From Beaufortia kweichowensis (Eukaryota; Chordata; Actinopteri; Cypriniformes; Gastromyzontidae): a DNA stretch of 64,000 bases. The notes below the pieces were generated by a model, which was not told where the DNA came from, searched no databases, and was given only the letters and a program-made list of their open reading frames with translations. The stretch spans positions 19,013,795 to 19,077,794 of the forward strand of contig CM032795.1 of assembly GCA_019155185.1 (NCBI GenBank), read 5' to 3'. Made by a program: the position numbers and the translations under genes. The stretch's first letter is position 1, and every line of letters starts with the position of its first letter. Below are positions 33,915 to 64,000 of this stretch, piece after piece.

Positions 33915-36240
33915 TTTATTTTTGCACTCGGAACACATTAAATAAAAACTACAAAGGTACAAAAGATAGAATATATCCCATTTTACATCCAAAGTAACAA
34001 TAATTTATGGTATAAATTAAAACTCTCACTATTTTATTTACAATTCAATGAAAACAACATCTTTTCATATCCCTGTAAGTACTCTTTCCCCAAAATTGTA
34101 GGACTTGGTTTCTCTGAAGCAAAGCTCACTGATGTTCTGATATACCGCAGAAAGATTTGACACTTTTGTTCCACTGCTAAAAGTGCTATAGCATTCAGGA
34201 TTTGCTATATTACAGGATGCCTGGATTCTGCATTATTCACCAGTCTTTCCAGACATAGATGACCTTGTTAGGTTTGTCACTTTAGGTTTGTCTCTCTGTG
34301 ATTTAACAGTCTCTCTCTCTCTCTCTCGTCGTGAATGGTGACAATTTATTATGCGTGGTCAGCCCCGGGCACTGTGCAACTTTGGTTCTGAAGTATTTAT
34401 GTTTTATAATTAACACAAAGTGCATATGAGAACACAACCCAAATACAGCATCAGGTCAGCCAAATACACTTGGATTGAGGAAGAACAGGACATTGGGTGG
34501 GCGTCTTGCTCAACTGAGGTCTTGTTACAGGTTTTTTTTTTTTACAGTATTTCGCAATTTGTAAGATTTAATTTGATTTTCAAGAGGGATATGCTGAAAT
34601 ATAATGTTTGTACAAAATGCTTTTGGTTGCTCGTAAAACATTAAACAAGATAAGTACTTCAGTAATAAGTTAAAGTGCATAATGTAGTGATTTTGTTATT
34701 TGCAATTTAAGTAATATTTCAACCAAACATGATTATTTACTTACCCTATTGTCATTTCAAATATATTTTTTATTACAGTGCTTGAGTTTTTTTTTTAATC
34801 TGACAGATAGTGTTTAGTTGGCAAGTATGGCAATAATGACATTCCCACAAATAAATGCTGATCACCCTTTTTCTGTCTTTTTAGTTACAAAATATACCCA
34901 AGTGGACATTAAAATGTAGGACTTTCACAACATGTAACGCTGTACAGTAACATTGAGCACATCGAGTACAAAACTCTTAACAACAGTTCTTCTGTTCTGT
35001 GACTTCTGGTCATACAGGTACGAAATGCCACACTGCACTTTGTTGAACCGACCTCCATCTTCTCCCGCTGGCAGTGTTGCGATCTACGGATGGTTTGTGG
35101 CTGACTGGAAAGTGCTTCAACATCTGAAAGCTAAGGCCAGGGCGACGGGGGAGAAAGAGCAAATTGTTTTGGAAGAATTTCAGCACTGTCTTTGTTAGGA
35201 ATGAAAATGAAATGACGTTTGATCATTCCCACACAGAATTACACAACGTTGGTCACAATGCGTCTCTTGCTCAACCTGAAACAAATAATATGGTCCAATG
35301 ACACCCACAGGACTACATTTATCATGTGAAAATCCCCAGTGCTTATTCTCATTTGCAATTCAAAGCTCCAAAGGATCAATGCTTGTTTACATCATCCAGA
35401 CATTGGGACAGTGTAGAAGACGGACGAAAAACAGGCTTTACTCAGTCCTGAAGGCACTTGAAGGCAATACAGAAAGATCAAATCCCAACACAGACCAAGA
35501 ATAACAAAAGACAGTAGGAGAGGTCCATGAGGATTTCTTGATTTGAACACTGCCTAACTTGTAGCAATCGCAGGCTTTGATGTCCAGTCGTCTACGCTGC
35601 GACTCTCTTGAGACTTTTCAGAATCACTTTGTCCTTTACATGTTTGTGACATCAATCCTCTGCCGGTACAGGCAGCTCTCTTACCCCGGTAAAAAGGAGT
35701 TCTGTACTCCCAACAAGAGGTGACCTACATTAGAGGTTTGGGGGATCGTATCTCTCCTCCGGAGGGGCTGGTTGGGCACAGTGGCATTATATTGGCTATG
35801 TGAGTGGTTTTGTCTTTCAGTGTGGTCCAAAGGGAGTCTCGGCCTCTTTTACAGACGCTTATCAAGGGTCAATCACTTCTGTGAAAAGTTGCAAAACACC
35901 CGAAAAAGTTTGTTGTGATTTGTTGCTCTACCATGGCAACGGAAACCAAACGTCTCATTTCTTTGCAAATCAAATCACTCGGGTTATATGTGCACCTGTC
36001 ACGCTGTTTGTGATGCAGGTTGAGATGCAAATTGAGAGTCAACGCATCAGCATCAAGCTCAGTCTGAGCAGTCCATTCCTTGCCAACAATCGATCAACTT
36101 TATTGACCGGGCCTTGCGGTGGTTATTTTAGGTTAACGGGGACCGTAAGCTCCCGTTTCGTAGCCCAGCATTACGTACAGTGTGTGCATTCGTTACATGG
36201 GGCTAGTGCGTAGCAGCCGTAGAGGTCAGAGGCGTTGAGG
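33915..36240 (-). other. kremen1: kremen1 3' UTR
   Basis: This follows the kremen1 stop (36243-36241). On the - strand AATAAA appears at about 33920-33915 and at about 34038-34033, both plausible polyadenylation signals, giving a 3' UTR of about 2.2-2.3 kb. It includes a short (CT)n at about 34312-34328. Open frames on the + strand here (for example 34953-35198 and 35800-36213) are antisense to the UTR and have no family features. Confidence 0.55.
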
Positions 36241-55034
<18,794 letters not shown>

Positions 55035-55120
55035 CTGAAAGACAAAGAAAGAATATTTTTAGTCAAACTATTATATCACCGCTTAAGAGTTTTTAGTCGT
55101 TTTTGCAAATGTATTGATGC

Positions 55121-55442
55121 TAGGGGTGGGAGAAAAAAAATCGATGCATCGATGCATCGGGATTCTTTCTCTAACGATTCTGAATCGATTCTCAAAGATT
55201 CAGAATCGATTCTATGTCAGAACTTGTTCAACCTGAATATAACTTTGTTAAAATAAAAGCAATAAAATTAAACTTCAAGATGGGAATACTGTCAAAGAGA
55301 TTCTAACTATAAACAAAAAGCATAAAAACTCTTTATTTATTTAAAATGCAAATTTATATGAAAAAATTATAAAAATTATAAAAATTATATGAAGAATCGT
55401 TTTGGAATCGGATCGCGTAGTACCTAAAGATTCCCACCCCTA
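55121..55442. mobile_element. 322-bp hAT-type MITE with an 8-bp target site duplication
   Basis: The element begins TAGGGGTGGGA and ends TCCCACCCCTA, perfect 11-bp inverted ends. ATTGATGC stands immediately outside both ends (55113-55120 and 55443-55450), an exact 8-bp duplication as made by hAT transposases. Inside, near the left end, are ATCGATGCATCGATGCATCG and AACGATTCTGAATCGATTCTC palindromes. No transposase is encoded. The sharp ends and intact duplication suggest a fairly recent insertion, in kremen1 intron 1 only 80 nt from the kringle exon. Confidence 0.85.
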
Positions 55443-56824
55443 ATTGATGCATCTTTAGACATTTACATTATAAATTTGACATGTGCTTAAGATGGTGGTG
55501 ATGGAGTGTGTTGTAGATAGGTCTATTTATCTTCACTTTCTGTGAGACACACTTTAACTGCTGCTATCTTGTCAGTATGACCTGAGCCGTCACTTTGTCA
55601 GAAAGTTCTGCAGATAAAATGAGAATAGTCTCTAAAACCCCTAGCGAAACCCAAACCATCTTTTTAAAGATGGAAACCATATAGCAGATAAAAGAACTTT
55701 ATTTCTCAACCAAAAACAACAGAAACACAGAACTTACGCACAGTCAAAATAAACAAGAGGATAACTATTGCATCAAAGAGTATCTGTTGGTATTTCTACA
55801 CCAGACTTCAAAGCGTTTCATTTGGACTGACTTCTGGTTTGAATGAGCAATCTGGTGTGTGGTGAGAGGCGGGATTAAGACACTGAGTTTCATATGAGGA
55901 GTTCATCAAATGGCTCCTGATACCATCTTCATATTGATTTATAAAATGTTATTTTTAAGATTTGCTGCAAGAGCCAACAAAACGACATGTCTCTCATGCT
56001 ATTATTAAAAAAATACCAATAATAAGGGGTTAAATCAAGCTGAAGAAAATGTGAGTCTGTCTGGGCAGATTTTGTGCCATGGGCCAAGTATGTGCTATAG
56101 TAATACTAATAGATGTCTGCATTATAGTACGCACTACTAAACAGTGATTGAAGTATTGTTGATTTTGTCAACACTTTAGGAAAGATTCAGACATAATTAA
56201 CCTCAATTTTCTAGGTGAAATTACTTGGATGTTCCAATGATGTGCGTCAAGCCCTTACTTCAGGGAGTAAATAGGCTGTCACACAACACAAAATTATAAA
56301 AACATAAAACCACACAATCTCCCTACACAAATTTGCTGTAATTTGGCAATAATCAAATGCAATTAACATACCTCTACATTCAAATTAATCTTGACTGATA
56401 ATCATTTTGCTTTGTGTGAAGCTTATCTGCCTAAATAAAAGGATGAAAAAGAGAGAAACGAACATTGGGTGCAGCTAAACAGGGACGTTTGCACTTTGCT
56501 CGCACAACCAAAACAGTTGTATCCAATCAGAAAACACGGGCCTAAAAACCACAGAATACTTGGAGAGTGTCCAGACGGCACTGTGGAAGTCATGCTTGCT
56601 GGAATCAAGGAAAGAAAAGCAGGCCTTATTAAATGGTGAAATCACAGGCTTTGCTTTTTGGGTGTCGTGTAGGTTTTAATTAAACTCATGCAGGTGGCAG
56701 GACTCCTGCAACCGGCCCATGCTGTGACATGAATTCTGTTGGGTATCTGGAATTATGGAAAGTATCTAGAAAAATAAGTCTGAATACGATTTGCTATTAG
56801 GTTTTCATAGTCTGTCAAGAAGTA

Positions 56825-56950
56825 ATTTATTCAAAGATGAAAATTTTGTCATGATGTACTCATCCTTAGGACACTGCATATCCAACTTTCTTTTCTTCTT
56901 TAACCGTCACTGTCACCGTTCCTCAGGAGGAACACTTATGTTATTTCCCT
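56825..56950. repeat. partial dispersed repeat
   Basis: AAAGATGAAAATTTTGTCATGATGTACTCATCCTTAGG resembles the 'GAAAATTCTGTCATCATTTACTCACCC' end of the common cyprinid element. Only this end is preserved. Confidence 0.5.
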
Positions 56951-57669
56951 ATTCACTTTAATATATTATATCTGAATTCTAATCTAATCATGGCAAACTA
57001 TATATTGATGTAGGAATAAATAAATAAACATTATTATTAAAAATATGAATATTTAGGAATATTAAAACTAATAATAAATATTTACTCAAGAATAAATATT
57101 TGTAAAATTTTCATAACAATAAACATAGATAAAAATGTTTTTTTTTAAATCAAAAGATTACAAAATTTAAAAAAAATTGTATTTTCATAAGTATAGTCAA
57201 TATGTGCAGTGACAGATATCAGGATAAAACACAAAAATTTGAAGCTTTACGAACACTTGGAATCTGAAAATATTCTTTAAAAAGTCAATTGTTTGTGCAT
57301 TACAGAAGAGAGATAGTCCAATTGGTTTGGCACAACAATCACTTTAATATAAATGTTCATCCTAAAACACTTAACAGTAACAGATTAGAATTCTGGATTG
57401 ACTTAAATAATAAATAATGCACTAGGGGTCAGTCAAAATCTTCTGACATTGTGCAGAGCCCAAGGACTTTACGGCACATCGGTGAGTCACACATCTCCCA
57501 AAGCAATCATGATTTCCTCTTTGTAATTTTGTGCCAAGTTAATGCCAGCCAAACCATGCATTACTAATGGTAGAGATGCCCTTCATACCCACTATCCTCA
57601 CAGCAGAGGACTCATTACTCCTCTTTATACTTCTTCACGCACACCGGCACAACACAGTAAGGACAAAAG

Positions 57670-58263
57670 TCACTTTAAGAGCAACTTCCCCACCCCAACA
57701 ACGAGACGTAAAGCGCTGCTGCAGGCCAGCGGACTGGTAGACATCATGCTGCTGTGGCTAACCTCTGCAAAAAAAGGTTTCCAGACGGGTTGGCTGAAAT
57801 AAGAAAGGGCCCCGGGAAGGGTAGCAATTAGCAGCAACTTAACTTGATGTGGTCGGGAGGCATCATTAAGTTGCGGCGGCGTAGGGAAGCAGAAGAACCA
57901 GATAAGAAGGTCCATCATGGAGATGAATGGGTAGTCAAAACCCAGTGTGGCTTTCTGAGCGGCATTCAAAGAAACACCAAATTTGGAAGAAGCGTGACGT
58001 TTTGCACTCGTAGGTTCGTGAGGACGAGATTTCCCATTTGCAAGCCGTAATAACAGAATCTCTGACTGTTCCCCGCTCTGCCGCGAAGTTTCCCCAGTAT
58101 CCCCATGTGATGCCTTTGTTGTGGTCGGATCACAGGCCTTGATGAGAAACAGAGTCTCGGCCGCATGAAAGGGCGAGCGGAAAAAAACCCTATAAAACAC
58201 AAGCACATCAACAGAAAAAGAAGCCCGGATCACGAGGAACCGCCCTCGCCGAACCCGAAACAA
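57670..58263 (-). other. 197-codon open frame in a GC-richer block, no recognised family
   Basis: This is the longest open frame in the window outside simple repeats. It starts MFRVRRGRFLVIRASFSVDV and ends VVGVGKLLLK. The composition is unremarkable (many Ser, Leu, Arg), without signal peptide, domain motif or repeats. The + strand over the same bases also has shorter open frames, as expected when GC rises locally. I treat it as a chance frame over a possibly conserved non-coding block. It could also be a lineage-specific gene. Confidence 0.2.
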
Positions 58264-61200
58264 GAGACTCTTAAAAACGGACAGAAGTGGATTATTTGCA
58301 AAGAACTACTAGCCCTGTTATTATATATGTACAGATTCACTGCTAATTGCTTCCAGACTGTTACTCTCATCTTTATAATGGGCAGACAGACTTTCTAGTC
58401 ATGTGACCGGTGCAAAAAATTGCTTTCTGCATATTTACATGCTTTAACTGAACATTGTGTAGGAAGGTTTTGTGTTTTGTGGTACTAAAAAGGGTGTGAA
58501 TAAATGCAATAGGATGCTGTGCTTCCTTTGGGTCTCATTGTGTGTCACATTAAATGAAGTGAGAAGACGACAGCAGAGGCTAAAACTATTTCCCACTCCA
58601 GCTAGCTTGGTTAGCCCTGGGCACAGCTGAAGGACGTGACGGGGCAGAGAGACGAGTAGAGATGATGATTTTGTATAAAAGTGACAGTGCCAAACCATCT
58701 GCTCATCCAGCACAACATAAGAAACACTCACCCAGTCTGTCTGCCTGAGGTGGTAGTCATACAAAACGAACAGAAAACCGCTGGAAAAACTTCAAGGACA
58801 AATAACCACTTTAGGTCTGTAAACAGAAGCCCTGCAGATTTATTTCGGGTGATGCAGTTCCCAGTAAAAAAACTTGACTTCAAGAGATTAACAGCAGTGC
58901 TGGCCAGAATTCACATCCTAAAAATGTGTCACATGTCTGTTTCGAGAGGGTCACATACAGCTGTGGAAAACCAATGCTATGTGAATTATAAAATGCAATG
59001 AACCATATAATTGTGTATAGTTAGGGTAGCAAAATACTTTTTTGTACAACCTTATGGAGGAAAAATGGATCCTATCTTCTGTTCTTATCCTAAAAACCTG
59101 TGCATCAACAGTGTTTGATCAGGTACAACTGCATCTGTCATTTGTAAAAGACAGACATATAACACAGATGCCAATATGGACAGGTTGTGTGACATTCCCT
59201 CATTCTTGAATCTACAAACAAAATGACAAGTTAAAAAAATACATCCCAGGCTAAATGAAATACAGGTTTACTTGCAGCAAAGATAAACTGGATGTACCAA
59301 CCACAAATTGTGCTGGGGCAGTGAATTACTGGATGTAGAGATCATAAACCATCAAAATGACTTGGTTCTGCATTGTGTTAAAACTATGACATTCTACAAA
59401 TTATAAACAAATCTAATCATGATAAACTATATATTGATGAAAAGGTTTACGACTCAAGAATAAACAACTGACAAAATTTCATAACAATAAACAGAAAAAT
59501 GTTAAAATAAAACAAAAAATGATCTGATCTGGAGCAGCTCTCACTTCCATAATTCCAAATGTATCAGGAGAAAACTGTCAGGCATGTATTCAGGCAACTA
59601 AATCTAATGGGGTCAACCTGATTGAACCTTTTCTAACCTCTTCATGGTTTCCCAATACACCATGAATTATTCAATCCTGTTTCCTCTAATGAAAAAATGA
59701 GCAGCGTGTGCGGCCAAGTGCTGCCTTTGAAGAGTATAAATAGAACGAAAGGAGCTGTAGGCCAACAGGCAATTTTACTTGTTGCAACTTCAATCGTAGG
59801 TGACAATTAATCTAAAATATCTTTATTAGAGGTGGGAAATGAGTATTTTGGCATTCACCAACCACAGCACATGTTTTTCAGGAAGAAGAGAAGCTGCTGA
59901 ATGGACACATACGAGTGGGTTCTGGGCGATATAATATCAAGGTCTTGAATGAGCGGTCACAGGGGTTTTGCTGGTGTTCTGGCCAACACACACAAGTGCC
60001 TGACACTGTGAAATTGTTATTTCATGCATAGACATCCCTTTTTGCTGTGGGGAACCTCTAAAGCTACATCTGAGCCCGCGGCATCCAGCAGGATTCTTTA
60101 AAGAAAACTGTCACAGAATCCACAAGGATTTGCTACCATCTTTCATCTTTGCATTCCATACAGGAACAAAAGCTTCGTAGGCCGTGATGTGAAAGTCAAC
60201 CACAGGAGGTTAAATAAATATGGCCGGGAAAAGCGGACTAACTTAGCACACGCCACTAACAACACCCCAAACCGATCCTGACAGGAAACTAACCATCAGG
60301 GGAATAACGCAGAGAGGAGAGACGAGTCTATTACAAACAGAAGTAATGTGGTGGTACCATGGTGCTGTGATTAAATCAGATGATAATACTGTGGTATTTT
60401 TATACAGTGGTGCCTTAATGCATTTAGACACTTAAGACACACTTAGAAATGTTTTAAAGTAACAGGGTCAAGTATGCACTAAAAGCTCTAAAAGTGACAT
60501 TTGGAAACTAAATGTTTAACATGTTCATAGTCAATGTAAAGGACTAAAACTCCTTCTATGGTCACCAATATTTTATGTTTTGTATCTAAAGCATTTATCA
60601 ATGACATTTAGACTTTCGCAACTTACTGTAAGTGTCCTTTTTGGGCCAATGTATATGCCATAAAAATGAATAATTACCATTTACATATTTGTAATCAAAT
60701 CATGTCCAAAAAAAACAGAATAATACCATCACACCATGTAAGGCTGGTTGGTATGACGAATTGTGTAAACCGCTACGGGTTTTCCTATACTGTTTATACC
60801 ACGGTACGGCCGTATGTCTACCCACAAATGAGAGTGACAAAAAGAAATATGCAAAGCCTGACATATACCAAACAAGTTCAGACGCGAATAAAGTTGTTTT
60901 AAAATGTTGTTAGTTAGTCACAATGAGAAGCATGTTAAGGGTTTTTACTACTGCTAGGCAACAAAACATTTATATAACATAAAACAATATTGAAAATTAA
61001 ACTAATGTACCATTATGTTTTTTCTTTTTAGCCCTTTTTTAACTTAATATGAATATGTTGTGGTTTAAATGCAATACTGTCCACATAAAAAGATCATTTA
61101 TGCAAACAACATTAAACAAGTGCCTCACATTATAAGTATTTAATGGATAATGTTTATCCATTAAACAGAAGAAAGGTATCAAAACATGGTTATGTATTAT

Positions 61201-62749
61201 AATGTAGAAACCTATATACAAATGGTATTCATTCAGTACCTTCGAGTCAGATATTTCAGTAATGATAAACATTACAACAATTCATAAGTGAAGAGAAACT
61301 AAACAAAACAAAGAAGCTAGAAAGGGTGGATAGAAAAAAAGACGTGCAATATCTTATAGTTCTTTTCTTTTCAAGTGTCCTAATTTTGTGAGAAAACAGT
61401 AAAGTAACAGCCGGTTCAATTTACATGTCCTTTTGTTACTGAGGAGGTCACAAAGCCAACACTTGTAAAATTAACAGTAAAACACAGAGATAACGCACAT
61501 CAGGGTCATGTTCCCTTTCTGAAACTGCTCCAGTCAGCCTTTAAAGTACAAGCGTGACTGCCAAATGAGCCAGCATATAAACACGCATGAGAATGTAAGA
61601 CATGCATAGGGTGTGTGTGCATATATGTGAAAACTGTACTGATGTATACAGAAAAGCTGAAATATGCAGTCTGACTTGTCAGCTTTACCAGAGGGTGTAG
61701 ATGCACTTGTTGTGGACCCAGCGTCCTGAACTGACACCAGTTTTGTCGTCCCCGAGTTTCGATTTCGCTCAGAGAGAAGTTAAGTATCTGCATACATCAG
61801 CAATGATAACAAACCCAACGGTTCACTCTCTCTAATGGCAGAGCGGGTGGCGCATGTGGGCGTATTCTTATTGCATAAAAGCACGTTTTCGTTAAGCAAC
61901 TCCTACAAAAGCTGGTATACAGAGACCGCCGATACAACGCAGCAACATGCATTAGCTTCTTCCCACAACAATACTCTCTTTTCAGCGTTGTCTTTACTCG
62001 CATTCATTTACCGGAGTAGAATAAAAGGAGCGATTTTAAGCTCCAGACTGCCGTCACGTCGTAGGATTTGTCAGGACACTAGAGCTCATTGTTCCCACAG
62101 GACCTCATCACGTTAGTGTCATTTGCACGTGCTCCCTTACATCAAGCGGATATCCGCCCACAGAGACCTGATTATTTTAAGCGTTAGTACCCAAAAAACC
62201 CATCGGCTTCACTTGTCCGGGAAGTCTAAAAACTACTCTTTAACTTTTCAATCTGATGATTCTTGATTTAAAATGTTAGCCATAACTATTTCATACCCTC
62301 GCTCTAACCCTTAAAAATAAAATGATTTGTTGCTCCTTTAAGACATCTGTGTAAACACTTCTTCAGCTTCAATTCCACGGCCGTCCTTTGATTAAAGCCT
62401 TTCTGCAAATCAAACTGTAAACTTCAGCTGCTCTATCTTAAAGCTCGCTGACCCGCTGCTACATACAGATAATAATTTTGGGTTTCTGAGATTAGAAATT
62501 CAAAATAAGCCATTAATGGTCTTTTTGGACCGGGAGAGAGTTTTTGAGTTCTGAAAGTATTAGTATGTTTACACAGTATTGTAAATTGATATCTTCCATT
62601 TCAAAAGATGAAAATAACAAGATTTTTGATCATATGACCCCTTTAAAAATGAAACGGTCTTAGTTATGCTTCACAGCCCTTCTGCACTTCATTACAACAC
62701 TCGGATGACCTATAGAGTCGGATTTACATGTGCAAATGGCATTTCCATG

Positions 62750-63105
62750 CAAAAGGATCTTTTTACCAAAGGTTTTAACCATATTGACTGCTCAGATGTC
62801 TATTTTCAATGTTTAAAATATGATTTTTCGTAAAGTCAGGTAAAGTGTCACATCCATAACAATCCATATTCCTCATAAATGGGCACCTGAAAATGAAAAG
62901 AAAATAACTATTTCATCTCTTTTTCATTGCTTCTGGTTTGTGTATTTTAATTTATAAAAATCCTACAAAGGATGTTGCCTCACAAAAATATGCATCCTTT
63001 TTGTTTCATCCATAATGAATGTACATTTCAATGTTTTGAAAAAATAATAAATACATTCTGTGAAAATTGTGAAAAAAAGCCACATCCATAATGCTGGAAT
63101 TGCTC
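62750..63105 (+). repeat. dispersed 'GTCACATCCATAACA' repeat, copy B
   Basis: Second copy of the element at 2690-3030, in the same orientation. It has GTCACATCCATAACAATCCATATT (62849 onward), AAATAACTATTTC, TACATTCTGTGAAAATTG and a second CCACATCCATAATGC near 63081. The copies differ by many substitutions and indels, so both are old. Confidence 0.55.
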
Positions 63106-64000
63106 AAATGTAAACTTATTAACTTAATTCTGCTCAATCGGTCATATCTAATAAACATAAATATTTATCAGGTAAGGTAATAACCAATGTGTTTTTTCAT
63201 TTTGAGTACCTGACGAGAGTCTAGTTTATGTGCACAAATCCATCCTGATCTATCCTTGTCCAAAACAGAGCAAAAGCAGATCAAAGTTACAACTCACTTG
63301 CCCGAAACACCTCAGAAGGTACGTTGTGTATCATTACACGTGCACACACACCTGTTTTGCATCGCCCTGTTTTTGCTCAGGTTTATTGGTATGGCAAGAA
63401 TGTTAATTATATGTGGTTTAAGGCAGGCAGACATGTGGCGGGTGCATTGAAGGGCATGTGTGTGCAACGTTAGCCCTTCTGATACTGAGAAACAGTGATT
63501 ACAGACCACAAAACAGCACCGTTTCGGGTCTCATGTTACCTTATTGCAAACAACTGTCTAATTCACAATACCGAAATACTGCAAAGCAGTGCTATTTTAA
63601 ACATTTCCTCATCTGGTCACCCTCTCCAATGGACGTCTTTCCTTTGGAAAGAGCATATAATCAATGGTTAAATCAATCAAGGGTTTATAAACAGAGGAAT
63701 ACCTCATTTCATCTCCACCCTTCCACTCCGTAGTTAACACAAGGGTAATTCTGAGATGTCGTATGTCCTGAACGATTACCATATTCGCATATGCTACTTC
63801 AAGGTTCTTGAATCAGTACTAAGCTACAGGTACTTATCTACATTAAGCATTGAGTTTTAGAAAAGACCTGCAACCTATTTTTGGATCATGACTCAACAGA
63901 TGAGGACTAATGACCGACACAATGAAGCCATCTGAGAATGTTGTTTCAATCAGTGCAATGTGTTCAATGCATTTCTGTTTGTACAATATGAGAGCAAAAA

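Larger units (their letters stand above)
55451..64000. other. probable kremen1 intron 1 or upstream DNA
   Basis: I searched both strands for a signal-peptide exon with a phase-1 donor and found none. The stretch holds a partial dispersed repeat at about 56830-56945, a GC-richer block at 57540-58270, and otherwise AT-rich sequence. Near 62815-62925 it shares a repeat with the left end of the window. No gene of another family is recognisable. Confidence 0.4.

Noticed and set aside
34953..36213. + strand coding exons antisense to the kremen1 3' end
   Set aside because: The open frames at 34953-35198 and 35800-36213 show no domain features, no matching splice partners, and lie opposite a 3' UTR.
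58681..58790. kremen1 exon 1 with the donor at about 58735
   Set aside because: The donor GTGAGT is good, but the frame with the required phase meets a stop just upstream and has no hydrophobic leader.

Overview
This is a nuclear genome window from a teleost fish, most likely a cyprinid. It is AT-rich, its genes have vertebrate GT-AG introns, and it is full of (GA)n microsatellites, tRNA-derived SINEs with the 'GCTTTGGATAAAA' type tail, and dispersed repeats of a kind I know from carp and zebrafish genomes. There are no prokaryotic or viral genes and no CRISPR array.

Layout from left to right: (1) slc39a14 (ZIP14 metal transporter), + strand, coding exons 1974-11311. It is complete at 488 aa and has two alternative 170-bp copies of exon 4, the vertebrate 4A/4B mutually exclusive pair. 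(2) susd2 (sushi domain containing 2), + strand, 14 coding exons from 14370 to 21795, 854 aa, intact. (3) A 2.3-kb T-rich/A-rich minisatellite field (about 22480-24760) with a 779-bp higher-order duplication. (4) coq5 (mitochondrial ubiquinone C-methyltransferase), - strand, 28002 to 26184, seven exons. It appears to carry a 1-nt frameshift near 27033-27040. (5) A gap of about 6 kb with a putative - strand spliced transcript (about 32080 to 29820). Its promoter has paired CCAAT boxes and E2F-like sites, and just inside it lies an array of about 22 tandem units, most carrying a GGTGAGTT 5' splice-site motif. (6) kremen1 (Dickkopf co-receptor), - strand, last nine coding exons from 55034 down to 36241, with a 3' UTR running to about 33.9 kb. 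Its signal-peptide exon was not found and probably lies beyond the right edge, so 55035-64000 reads as intron 1 or upstream DNA.

The four protein genes are independent vertebrate loci, not a functional cluster: metal import, a cell-surface adhesion-type protein, coenzyme Q synthesis and Wnt antagonism. The most unusual structure is the repeated splice-donor array at 30.95-31.74 kb. Other points for follow-up are the coq5 frameshift, the minisatellite field, TCF/LEF sites in kremen1 introns, and a well-delimited hAT-type MITE with an 8-bp target duplication.

All exon limits were read by eye from splice signals, reading phase and knowledge of the families. No alignment or transcript data were available.
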